Source: Elusimicrobiota bacterium (lineage in GTDB: Bacteria > Elusimicrobiota > Elusimicrobia > UBA1565). Taken from it: a stretch of 64,000 nucleotides of DNA. The position numbers and the translations under genes were made by a program. Positions 23,893 through 31,809 of this stretch are shown piece after piece. The stretch is taken from positions 1-64,000 of the forward strand of contig JBAZVI010000001.1 of assembly GCA_041660925.1 (NCBI GenBank), written 5' to 3'. The notes beneath the pieces are model-generated. The model did no database searches. It was not told the origin of the DNA and was given only the letters and a program-made list of their open reading frames with translations. The stretch's first letter is position 1, and the number at the start of each line of letters is the position of its first letter.

Positions 23893-25089
23893 TTATTTGC
23901 GCAGATACTGCGGCAGCGCGGCGTAGAACACCGCGGCCTTCAAAAGGTCGTCGACGGGCATCATCTCGTTGACGGTGTGGGCGTAGACCTCGTTGGCGGG
24001 GCCGAAGCCGATCGTCGGGATGCCGAGCCGGCCGGCGCTCGCCACGCCGTTGGTGGAGAAGGTCCACTTGTCCACGACCGGGGTCTTCTTCAGGGCGTCG
24101 CGTCCCGCCTTCACGGAGGCCTTCACGAGTTTGTGGCTCTCGGGGAGCACCCAGGTCGGGAAGTACTTCTCCTGCCCGACCTTGAGCCCGGTCCAGCACA
24201 CCGCGTCGTAGTGCAGGACGTGGACCTTGGCCTTGGCCTTCTTCACCGACTTCAGGCCCTCGATCTCGCGCACGGCGCTCTTCAGGGTCTCGCCGGCGGT
24301 GAGGCGCCGGTCGAGGTAGATGGTGGCCTCGTCGGGCACCGCGTTCAAGGACGGCGTCTTGCACTCGATGCAGGTGACGCAGACCGTGCCCTGGCCGAGG
24401 AAGCGGTCCTTTTTCAGCTTCGGGCGCAGGGCCTCGATCTCCGCGACGATGGGCGACATCTTGGCGACGGCGTTGTCGCCCCGGTCGGGAGCGGAGCCGT
24501 GGCAGGAGCGGCCCTTCGTGACGACCTTCATCTCCATGCGGCCGCGGTGGCCGCGGTAGACCTTGAGGTCGGTGGGCTCGGTGATGACGACGAAGTCGGG
24601 CTTGTAGCCCTCCTTCTCGATGAGGTGGAGCAGCGGCAGGCCGTCGCAGTCCTCCTCGAGGCAGGAGCCGACGACCCAGAGGGTGTAGTCGCCCGTGAGC
24701 CCGAGCTGCTTGATCGCCTTGCCGGCGTAGACCATCGAGGCCATGGAGAGCTTCTGGTCGGTGGCGCCGCGGCCGTAGATGGTCCGGTTCTGGTACTTTC
24801 CCTTGAACGGGTCCCACTTCCAGGCGCTCTTGTCGCCGATGCCCACGGTGTCGATGTGGGCGTCCATCATGATCTTCGTCTTCCCCTTGCCGATGCGCCC
24901 GATGATGTTGCCCATGCGGTCGACCTGGACCGCGTCGAAGCCGACCTTCTTCATCTCCCTGGCGATGAGGCGCACGAGGGCGCCTTCCTGACCGGAGAAG
25001 CTGGGGGTTGCGACGATGGCGCGGGCGAAGCGGACGATGTCCTTTTCGTAGCTGCGGACCTTGCGGCGGAGGAGGTCGGCGTTGAACAT
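23893..25089 (-). CDS. ygeY: YgeY family M20-type metallohydrolase
   Basis: The 398-residue protein is an M20/ArgE/DapE-type di-zinc hydrolase: MMDAHIDTVGIGD with the first metal His and Asp (about 75-88), GRGATDQKLS, SCLEEDCDG with the catalytic Glu pair, TEPTDLKVYRGHRG, and the C-terminal EVYAHTVNE metal His. The sequence follows the YgeY subfamily (selenium metabolism-linked hydrolase) rather than general peptidases. It likely removes an acyl, carbamoyl or peptide-like group from an intermediate handled by YgeW next door. An AGGAG Shine-Dalgarno precedes the ATG. It is first in the ygeY-ygeW operon and has its own promoter. Confidence 0.9.
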   Translation of the reverse strand: MFNADLLRRKVRSYEKDIVRFARAIVATPSFSGQEGALVRLIAREMKKVGFDAVQVDRMGNIIGRIGKGKTKIMMDAHIDTVGIGDKSAWKWDPFKGKYQNRTIYGRGATDQKLSMASMVYAGKAIKQLGLTGDYTLWVVGSCLEEDCDGLPLLHLIEKEGYKPDFVVITEPTDLKVYRGHRGRMEMKVVTKGRSCHGSAPDRGDNAVAKMSPIVAEIEALRPKLKKDRFLGQGTVCVTCIECKTPSLNAVPDEATIYLDRRLTAGETLKSAVREIEGLKSVKKAKAKVHVLHYDAVCWTGLKVGQEKYFPTWVLPESHKLVKASVKAGRDALKKTPVVDKWTFSTNGVASAGRLGIPTIGFGPANEVYAHTVNEMMPVDDLLKAAVFYAALPQYLRK

Positions 25090-25122
25090 GATAGTCTCCT
25101 GAAAAAGAAAGGCGTCAGCGCG

Positions 25123-25151
25123 ATTCTACATCTTGGACGGGTTTTGCGCAA
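25123..25151 (-). promoter_or_regulatory. Promoter of the ygeY-ygeW operon
   Basis: On the minus strand: TTGCGC, 17-nt spacer, TAGAAT with a TG just upstream of the -10. It gives a leader of about 30 nt before ygeY. The -35 lies in the palindrome TTTGCGCAAA. Confidence 0.6.
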
Positions 25152-25217
25152 AGGGCGCGGGATTGAACCCCGGGGCGTATTATGGAAGAATCCGGGACGA
25201 CCGCACCCGGAGGTCCG

Positions 25218-26816
25218 ATGAAGCTTTTCAGCCGAGCCGCGCTCGCCGTCCTCGCCGCCGTTCTGCTCGCCGCCCAGGCCGGCGCCGCCGAACCCCTCAA
25301 GAAGCTCTCCGACAAGCTGCAGAAGGCGTTCAAGGACCAGCCCGACAAGAAGGTCGCGGTCCTGAGCTTCTCCTACGTCGGCGGAGGCACCAGCAGCGGC
25401 TCGAACATCGTCCAGGAGCGCCTCACCACCTTCCTCGTCCAGGGCGGCGGCGTCGAGGTCGTCGAGCGCAGCCTGCTGACGAAGCTCCTCGAAGAGAACA
25501 AGCTCGAGGCCGCCGGCGTGCTCGACTCCAAGACCACCCAGGAGCTCGGCAAGGTGCTCGGCGTGAGCGCGATCGTCACCGGGACGCTCAACGACCTCCC
25601 CAAGGACCGCACCGAGGTCAACGCCCGCGTCATCGAGACCGGCACCGGCAAGATCCTCGCCGCGGCCCAGACGCAGATCGAGCGCACCTGGACCGACGCC
25701 CCGGTCCGGCAGGGCGGGACGACCGTCCAGACGCCCGCGACCCCGACCGGCCCCCTGCTGGGAAAGCCGCTCGTCCAGCTCGCCATCCTCCTCGACACGA
25801 GCTCGAGCATGGACGGCCTCATCAACCAGGCCCGCACCCAGCTCTGGAGGATCGTCAACGAGCTCGCGCGCGCCGAGAAGGGCAGCGGGAGCCCCGAGGT
25901 GCAGGTCGCGCTCTACGAGTACGGCAACGACGGGCTCGGGCAGTCCGAGAACTGGATCCGCCAGGTCTCGCCGTTCACGAAGGACCTCGACAACATCTCC
26001 GAGAAGCTCTTCGCGCTCAAGACCAACGGCGGACAGGAGTTCTGCGGAGAGGTCCTCCGCCGCGCGGTCGCCGACCTCACGTGGGACAAGCACGCCGACG
26101 TCTACAAGGTCATCTTCATCGCCGGCAACGAGCCCTTCACCCAGGGCCCGACGGACTTCCGCGCGTCGGCCGCCGAGGCGCAGAGCAAAGGCATCGCCGT
26201 CAACACCGTCTTCTGCGGCGACCGCCCGCAGGGTCTGGCGACGATGTGGAAGGCCGGCGCCGAGCTCGGCGGCGGAGAGTTCAGCAACATCGACCAGAAC
26301 GTCCGGGTCGCCCAGATCGCCGCCCCGCAGGACGACGAGATCCTCAAGCTCAACGGCGAGCTCAACGGGACCTACATCCCCTACGGCGCGGGCGGACGCG
26401 CGGCGAAGGTGAAGCAGGAAGCGCAGGACCAGGCGCTCTCCTCCGTGCGCGGCGCCGCGATGGAGCGCGCCGCCTTCAAGGCCGCCGCCCCCCAATACGC
26501 GGGCGCCGCCGCGTCCTGGGACGCGGTGAGCGCCGTGGCCTCGGGCCAGCTCAAGGAGTCCGACATGAAGGCCGAGGACCTGCCCGCCGAGATGCAGAAG
26601 CTCGACGAAGCCGGCCGGAAAGCCTACATCCAGAAGAAGGCCGACGAGCGCAAGGCGCTGCAGACGAAGATCCAGCGCCTGAGCGAGGAGCGCCGCCGCT
26701 ACGTCGCCGAGAAGGAAAAGGAACTCGCGGGCAAGGGAGGCTCCACCCTCGACGCCGCCGTGCTGGGCGCCGTGCGGACCCAGGCCGCGAAGAAGGGCTT
26801 CAAGTTCAAGAACTGA
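25218..26816 (+). CDS. Exported FlgO/CsgG-like plus von Willebrand factor A domain protein
   Basis: The 532-residue protein has a signal peptide (about 1-23), an N-terminal FlgO/CsgG-like domain (VAVLSFSYVGGG...IVQERLTTFLVQGGGVEVVERSLL, about 43-155), then a VWA domain whose MIDAS motif DTSSSMDG begins at D193. A C-terminal helical, highly charged tail (about 430-520) looks coiled-coil. The GGAGG 6 nt upstream fixes the start at 25218; an ATG at 25182 lacks a Shine-Dalgarno. It is followed after 4 nt by a PilB/GspE-type ATPase gene, so it may be a periplasmic or surface part of a secretion or pilus machine. Ligand unknown. Confidence 0.78.
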   Translation: MKLFSRAALAVLAAVLLAAQAGAAEPLKKLSDKLQKAFKDQPDKKVAVLSFSYVGGGTSSGSNIVQERLTTFLVQGGGVEVVERSLLTKLLEENKLEAAGVLDSKTTQELGKVLGVSAIVTGTLNDLPKDRTEVNARVIETGTGKILAAAQTQIERTWTDAPVRQGGTTVQTPATPTGPLLGKPLVQLAILLDTSSSMDGLINQARTQLWRIVNELARAEKGSGSPEVQVALYEYGNDGLGQSENWIRQVSPFTKDLDNISEKLFALKTNGGQEFCGEVLRRAVADLTWDKHADVYKVIFIAGNEPFTQGPTDFRASAAEAQSKGIAVNTVFCGDRPQGLATMWKAGAELGGGEFSNIDQNVRVAQIAAPQDDEILKLNGELNGTYIPYGAGGRAAKVKQEAQDQALSSVRGAAMERAAFKAAAPQYAGAAASWDAVSAVASGQLKESDMKAEDLPAEMQKLDEAGRKAYIQKKADERKALQTKIQRLSEERRRYVAEKEKELAGKGGSTLDAAVLGAVRTQAAKKGFKFKN

Positions 26817-26820
26817 GACC

Positions 26821-28575
26821 ATGTTCGGCAAGCCCGAGATCGGCGACATCCTGGTCAAGAAGGGCGTCCTCAACGCCGAGCAGCGCGCGCTCGTCGAGAA
26901 GAGGGCCCGCCTCAACGACTGGACCTTCGCCCAGGCGGTCGTCAAGGAAGGGCTGGCCTCCGAGGAGGCCGTGGCGGCGGCGATCGCCGACAAGCTCGGC
27001 ATCGCCTTCGCCTCGACCGCCAACAAGCTGCTGAGCTTCGAGCCGGGCCAGAACCTCGACAAGATCGTGCCCGAGGCCTTCGCCCGCGACCACCTCGTCC
27101 TGCCGCTCCTCCTCGACAACGGCATCCTCGCCGTGGCGCTCGCGGAGCCCGAGGACCTCATGGTCGTCGACAACCTGAAGGTCCTGACGAGCTTCGAGAT
27201 CCAGCCCTTCGTGGCGACGCGCTCCCAGATCCTGCGCGAGATCGACGCCCTCTACGGGGCGCGCACCGGTCTCATCGACAAGACCATCGACTCCCAGGCG
27301 GCCTCGCCGGGCGCCGCCGACCCCCACTCCGGCTCCGGGCAGGTCGACGTCACCGCGAGCAAGCTGGACCTCGACAAGACGATCATCGGGGTGCGCGGCG
27401 CCTCCTCGGTGCAGTTCGTCAACGCCATCCTCAAGCAGGCGGTGGCCGAGCGGGCCTCGGACATCCACCTGGAGACCTTCGACGACCAGCCCATCCTCCG
27501 CTTCCGCATCGACGGGATGCTCTTCGAGCGCACCCCTCCGCCGCGCGACGTGTTCCTCTCGGTCGTCTCCCGCCTGAAGGTCATCGCCCGCCTCGACGTG
27601 GCCGAGCGGCGCCTCCCCCAGGACGGGACCTTCACGATCACCCTCCAGGACCGCCCCATCGACATCCGCGTCTCCGTGTGCCCGGCGGCGTACGGCGAGA
27701 AGGTCGTGCTCCGCCTGCTCGACAAGGAAGCCGTGGAGCTCGACATCGACAAGATCGGGCTCGAGGACCGCCAGAAGAGGGACTTCCTCGAGGCGGCGAG
27801 CCTCCCCCACGGGCTCATCTTCCTGACCGGCCCGACCGGTTCCGGCAAGACCACCACGCTCTACACCATCCTGAGCAGGATCAAGACCCCCTCGCTCAAC
27901 TTCATGACGATCGAGGACCCCGTCGAGATCAAGCTCAAGGGCCTGACCCAGGTGGAAGTCAAGCCCGGCATCGGCCTCTCCTTCGCCTCGGCCCTGCGCT
28001 CCTTCCTCCGCCAGGACCCGGACGTCATCCTCGTCGGCGAGGTCCGCGACCAGGAGACCGCCGAGATCTGCGTGCGCGCGGCTCTCACCGGGCACCTCGT
28101 CCTCTCGACGCTGCACACCAACGAGGCCATGTCGATGGCCGCGCGCCTCCTCGACCTGGGCATAGAGCCCTTCCTCCTCGCCGACGGGCTCGCCCTCGTC
28201 GCCGCCCAGCGCCTGGTCCGGGTGCTCTGCAGGGAGTGCAGGGTCGCCTACGCCCCCGACGCGGCGCTCATGGCCCAGGTGCTCAAGGAGACCTCGCTCG
28301 ACGCCGCGTCGATCCCGAAGGACCTCCCCTTCTACAAGGCCAAGGGCTGCGAGCGCTGCTCCGGCACCGGCTACCGCAAGCGCATCGGCATCTACGAGGT
28401 CTACCGGGTCACCCCGGAGATGAAGGAGATCATCGTCGCCGAGCGCGGCCGCATCTCGAAGCTGAAGGAAGCGGCCTGGCGCTCCGGGATGTGGAACCTG
28501 CGCGCGAGCGGCTGGCGCAAGGTCCTCCAGGGGATCACGAGCGTCGACGAGGTCCTCACGAACACCACGGCCTGA
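26821..28575 (+). CDS. PilB/GspE-type secretion or pilus assembly ATPase
   Basis: The 584-residue cytoplasmic hexameric ATPase has an N-terminal MshEN-type domain (about 1-150, starting FGKPEIGDILVKKGVL), a GspE core with Walker A GPTGSGKTT near residue 338, the Asp box TIEDPVEI, Walker B-like DPDVILVGEVRD, His box STLHTNEA, and a four-Cys zinc site (CREC near 470, CERC near 509). It powers type IV pilus extension or type II secretion. No pilin, platform protein or secretin gene is nearby, so the machine is either encoded elsewhere or unusual. Both flanking genes are within 4 nt, implying one transcript. Confidence 0.92.
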   Translation: MFGKPEIGDILVKKGVLNAEQRALVEKRARLNDWTFAQAVVKEGLASEEAVAAAIADKLGIAFASTANKLLSFEPGQNLDKIVPEAFARDHLVLPLLLDNGILAVALAEPEDLMVVDNLKVLTSFEIQPFVATRSQILREIDALYGARTGLIDKTIDSQAASPGAADPHSGSGQVDVTASKLDLDKTIIGVRGASSVQFVNAILKQAVAERASDIHLETFDDQPILRFRIDGMLFERTPPPRDVFLSVVSRLKVIARLDVAERRLPQDGTFTITLQDRPIDIRVSVCPAAYGEKVVLRLLDKEAVELDIDKIGLEDRQKRDFLEAASLPHGLIFLTGPTGSGKTTTLYTILSRIKTPSLNFMTIEDPVEIKLKGLTQVEVKPGIGLSFASALRSFLRQDPDVILVGEVRDQETAEICVRAALTGHLVLSTLHTNEAMSMAARLLDLGIEPFLLADGLALVAAQRLVRVLCRECRVAYAPDAALMAQVLKETSLDAASIPKDLPFYKAKGCERCSGTGYRKRIGIYEVYRVTPEMKEIIVAERGRISKLKEAAWRSGMWNLRASGWRKVLQGITSVDEVLTNTTA

Positions 28576-29315
28576 TGCCCGTCCTCTGTCCCGCCTGCAA
28601 GTCCGAACTCGACCCCCAGGCGACCCGCTGCGAGGTCTGCATGCGGGAGCGCACGCGCCAGGAGATGATCGCCGGCCTGCGCGTCTCGGACAAGCCGAAG
28701 ACGAACTGGAAGTTCCTCCTCTGGCTCGCCGTCGCCGCCGCGATCGCCCCCTTCGCGTTCAAGAGCTTCCGCTTCGTCGAAAGCCCGTTCGCGGCGCGTC
28801 CCGCGAAGGCGCCGGAGCGCGCCGCGGCGTCCGTCCCCGCGCCCGCCGCTCCCCCGAGCGTCCCGGAGGACGCGCGGAGCCTTCCCGGCCCGGAGAGGAC
28901 GACGCCCCTCTCCTCCCTCCCGGGCGACGGGGAGAAGACCCGCCCCCCGCTCCCCGCGCGCTGGACGATCCACGGGGAGGCGTACGACCTCCTCACCCTC
29001 GCGCCCGTCGCGGGCCTGACCCTTTCGCTCGAGAACCCCGAGACCGGGAAGGTCTTCACGACCCGGACCGACGCCCGGGGCGTCTACTCGCTGACGGTCC
29101 CGGGCCTCGCCGACGCCGGCTATCGGGTGAGCGTCTCCGGGACGCGCTACCGCAACGGCTACCTGGAGGACGCCGGGCTCTCCTACAAGGACCGCAGCCG
29201 CGCGCACCGTGAGGAGGCCGCCGAGCTCGCCCGCGTCTCGAAGGTCCTGCACGTCCCGGTCAACCTCGCCGCCCCCCAGGACCGCCTGAAGTACGACCTC
29301 GCCCTTCTCCCCTAG
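28575..29315 (+). CDS. Zinc-ribbon membrane protein with carboxypeptidase-regulatory-like domain
   Basis: The 246-residue protein overlaps the ATPase stop codon (TGATG). It has an N-terminal zinc ribbon (CPAC...CEVC, residues 5-22), one membrane helix (about 50-65, FLLWLAVAAAIAPFAF), a Pro/Ala-rich linker, and a C-terminal beta domain (about 135-246) with GLTLSLENPETGKVFTTRTDARGVYSLTVPGL, typical of Cna-B/carboxypeptidase-regulatory folds. The zinc ribbon would be cytoplasmic and the beta domain periplasmic. Its role with the VWA protein and ATPase is unknown. The stop codon lies in the left end of a long palindrome. Confidence 0.7.
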   Translation: MPVLCPACKSELDPQATRCEVCMRERTRQEMIAGLRVSDKPKTNWKFLLWLAVAAAIAPFAFKSFRFVESPFAARPAKAPERAAASVPAPAAPPSVPEDARSLPGPERTTPLSSLPGDGEKTRPPLPARWTIHGEAYDLLTLAPVAGLTLSLENPETGKVFTTRTDARGVYSLTVPGLADAGYRVSVSGTRYRNGYLEDAGLSYKDRSRAHREEAAELARVSKVLHVPVNLAAPQDRLKYDLALLP

Positions 29316-29476
29316 AAGCCATCCAGGAACCCCGCTGCGCCTGCAAACGCGGCTTTCGGTCTCCGGCGTCGTTGCTCGGACCGCTGCGTACCTCCAGTAC
29401 GCTGCGGTCCTCCCGCCTAGCCGTAGGCGCGAAATCCACGTTTTCGCGTATCAACGGGATTTCCGGATGGCTTCTA
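29313..29476. repeat. 164-bp imperfect palindrome, possible miniature element
   Basis: The outer 22-bp ends (29313-29334 and 29455-29476) are inverted copies at 19 of 22 positions. The centre holds a second inverted repeat, GGACCGCTGCGTAC / GTACGCTGCGGTCC, around CTCCA. Intermediate stretches pair partly. The left end includes the stop codon of the preceding gene. It fills most of the 200-nt gap before the small Cys-protein gene. Confidence 0.65.
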
Positions 29477-29517
29477 ACGCCGTTGCGCGGCCCCGTCCTA
29501 TTTGTGAGAATGCCCTC

Positions 29518-29709
29518 ATGCGCCGACTGAAGGACTTCCTGGCCGACCACTGCGACGGCTGCACGATGTGCCGCTTCGCGCGGGACAACCCGTCGCACTG
29601 GTTCGGCAAGGCGATGGAGTGGCACGGCACCTGGTGCCCTGCCTGGCGTGCGTGGAAGGACAAGTACGGGAATAAAGGCGTCGCCGACGCCGGGAGCCGC
29701 GCATCATGA
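29518..29709 (+). CDS. Small CxxCxxC protein
   Basis: The 63-residue product contains HCDGCTMCRFARDNPSHWFG and WHGTWCPAWRAWKDKYG. The three or four Cys plus His could bind a metal or an Fe-S cluster. The stop overlaps the ATG of the M3 peptidase gene (ATGA), so the two are translationally coupled, which supports it as real. No signal peptide is seen. Family not recognised. A YGNK/KGV tail is polar. Confidence 0.55.
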   Translation: MRRLKDFLADHCDGCTMCRFARDNPSHWFGKAMEWHGTWCPAWRAWKDKYGNKGVADAGSRAS

Positions 29710-31742
29710 AGAAGTGCCTGCTGCTCGCCGTTCTCGCCGTCCTGCCGGGACGGCTCTACGCGTATCCGCTCGACTTCAAGCTCTCCTCGAGCACGCTGGC
29801 CGGCGCCTGCTCGGCGGCGAAGGCCAAGGCCGAGTCCCGGCTCAAAGACCTCGCCGCTCTCAAAGCCCCGACCTTCCAGAACGCGATCGTCGGCTTCTCG
29901 GACGCCCTCTCCGACCTCAGCGACGAGGCCGCCGTCCCGATGTTCCTCGGCCAGGTCTCGACGGAGAAAGCCGTGCGCGACGCCGGGATGGAGTGCGACA
30001 CCGACATCTCCAAGTACTTCGTCGAGGTCTACACCCGCGAGGACCTCTTCAAGGTCCTCAAGGCCGCGGCCGACCGCCGGGAGATCCTCGCGGGCGAGGA
30101 CGCGCGCCTCGTCGAGAAGACCCTCATGGACTTCAAGCGCAGCGGCCTCGACCTGCCCCCGGCCGAGCGCGCGAAGCTCCGCGAGATCCGCCAGAAGCTC
30201 GTCTCCCTCTCCAACGACTTCACCAAGGAGGTCTCGGAGACCAAGGACTTCGCGCTCTTCACGAAGGCCCAGCTCGCCGGCCTCCCCGAGGACATGGTCA
30301 AGCGCCTCGAGGTCGTCGACGGCAAGTACAAGGTGACGCTCGACTACCCGGACTTCTTCCCCTTCATCGACAATGCGACGGACCCGGGAGCGCGCGCGCT
30401 CCTCTACAAGAAGTTCAACATGCGGGGCGGCGAGAAGAACAAGACGCGCCTGGCCGAGATCCTCAAGCTCCGCAAGGAAGCCGCGGGCCTCCTCGGCTAT
30501 AAGACGCACGCCGACTTCGTCCTCGAGGACCGCATGGCGGGGAGCGTCTCGCGCGCCATGCCCTTCCTCGAGCGGCTGCGGACCCGCCTCTACGAGAAGG
30601 CCCGCCCCGAGCTCAAGGAGCTCCTCGCCCTCAAGAAGGCGGAGGAAGGCCCGAAGTCGGACGGGATCCTCCAGCCCTGGGACTGGCGCTATTACCATGA
30701 GAAGCTCATGCGCACGAAGTACCAGGTCGACCAGAACGTCATCAAGGACTACTTCCCGGTGGACCTCGTCATCGACCAGATGCTCAAGGTGTACCAGGAG
30801 CTCCTCGGCGTGAAGTTCACCGAGGTCGTGCCATCGGACGCCTGGCATCCGGACGTCAAGCTCTACGCGGTCAGCGATTCGCGCACCGGCGTGGACCTCG
30901 GCCGTTTCTACATGGACCTCTACCCCCGCGAGGGCAAGTACAAGCACGCGGCCGCCTTCACGCTCATCCAGGGACGCGTCCTGCCGGACGGCTCCTACTC
31001 GAAGCCCTCGAGCTCCATGGTCGCGAACTTCGACAAGCCGACCGCCGACAAGCCGTCTTTGATGGATCACAACGCCGTGGAGACCCTCTTCCACGAGTTC
31101 GGCCACCTCATGCATATGACGCTGACGCACGCGAAGTACCAGCGCTTCTCGGGCGTCTCGGTGGCCCGCGACTTCGTCGAGACCCCTTCGCAGATGTTCG
31201 AGAACTGGGTCTGGGACGAGGGCGTGCTCGACCGCATGTCGGGCTTCTACAAGGACCGCGCGAAGAAGCTGCCGAAGGAGATCATCCGGAGGATGATCGC
31301 CGCGAAGACCGTGGACTCGGGACTCAAGTACCTGCGCCAGAACTTCTTCGCGACCTACGACCTGACCCTGCACACGCAGGACGTCGCGGACACGACGGCC
31401 CTCTACGGCAAGCTCATGAAGGAGATCGCGCTCATCCCGATGCCCGCGGGCGTCATGCCGGAGACGAGCTTCACGCACCTGATGGGCTACGACGCCGGCT
31501 ACTACAGCTACCTCTGGTCCGAGGTCTTCGCCCAGGACGCCTTCTCGCGCTTCGAGAAGGAGGGGCTGCTCAACCAGGACGTCGGCCGCGACTTCCGCAA
31601 GTGGGTGCTCGAGCCGGGCGGTTCGCTCGGGGAGGAGGTCTCCCTGAGGAGCTTCCTCGGCCGGGAGCCCGACGACAACGCGTTCCTCAAGGCGATCGGG
31701 ATCGGCGCGAAGCCGGCGCAATCGAAGACGACGAAACCATAG
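29706..31742 (+). CDS. Exported M3 family metallopeptidase (oligopeptidase)
   Basis: The 678-residue protein has a signal peptide (about 1-19, ending RLYA) and an M3/thimet-oligopeptidase domain. The zinc motif HEFGH is at about H463-H467 in TLFHEFGHLMHMTLTHAKY, with downstream SVARDFVETPSQMFENW as in dipeptidyl carboxypeptidases and thimet peptidases. It should cleave short peptides. Most bacterial M3 enzymes are cytoplasmic, so the signal peptide suggests a periplasmic peptide-scavenging role. The start is coupled to the small Cys-protein gene by a 4-nt overlap. A terminator follows the stop. Confidence 0.9.
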   Translation: MKKCLLLAVLAVLPGRLYAYPLDFKLSSSTLAGACSAAKAKAESRLKDLAALKAPTFQNAIVGFSDALSDLSDEAAVPMFLGQVSTEKAVRDAGMECDTDISKYFVEVYTREDLFKVLKAAADRREILAGEDARLVEKTLMDFKRSGLDLPPAERAKLREIRQKLVSLSNDFTKEVSETKDFALFTKAQLAGLPEDMVKRLEVVDGKYKVTLDYPDFFPFIDNATDPGARALLYKKFNMRGGEKNKTRLAEILKLRKEAAGLLGYKTHADFVLEDRMAGSVSRAMPFLERLRTRLYEKARPELKELLALKKAEEGPKSDGILQPWDWRYYHEKLMRTKYQVDQNVIKDYFPVDLVIDQMLKVYQELLGVKFTEVVPSDAWHPDVKLYAVSDSRTGVDLGRFYMDLYPREGKYKHAAAFTLIQGRVLPDGSYSKPSSSMVANFDKPTADKPSLMDHNAVETLFHEFGHLMHMTLTHAKYQRFSGVSVARDFVETPSQMFENWVWDEGVLDRMSGFYKDRAKKLPKEIIRRMIAAKTVDSGLKYLRQNFFATYDLTLHTQDVADTTALYGKLMKEIALIPMPAGVMPETSFTHLMGYDAGYYSYLWSEVFAQDAFSRFEKEGLLNQDVGRDFRKWVLEPGGSLGEEVSLRSFLGREPDDNAFLKAIGIGAKPAQSKTTKP

Positions 31743-31766
31743 CGCCGGCTTCCCCGCACCCCCCAT

Positions 31767-31804
31767 CCCCCTCTCCCGGCGTTGCGGGAGAGGGGGTGTT
31801 TTTT
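31767..31804 (+). terminator. Intrinsic terminator made from the GC-rich repeat
   Basis: CCCCCTCTCCC-ggcgttgc-GGGAGAGGGGG is followed by TGTTTTTT. It shows the intergenic CCCTCTCCC/GGGAGAGGG repeat with a functional U tract after the M3 peptidase gene. Confidence 0.8.
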
Positions 31805-31809
31805 GCTGA

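Noticed and set aside
14084..25089. Selenocysteine in SsnA, YgeW or YgeY
   Set aside because: The families are called selenium-linked by genomic association only. I see no in-frame TGA within these genes and no selenium-incorporation genes in the window.
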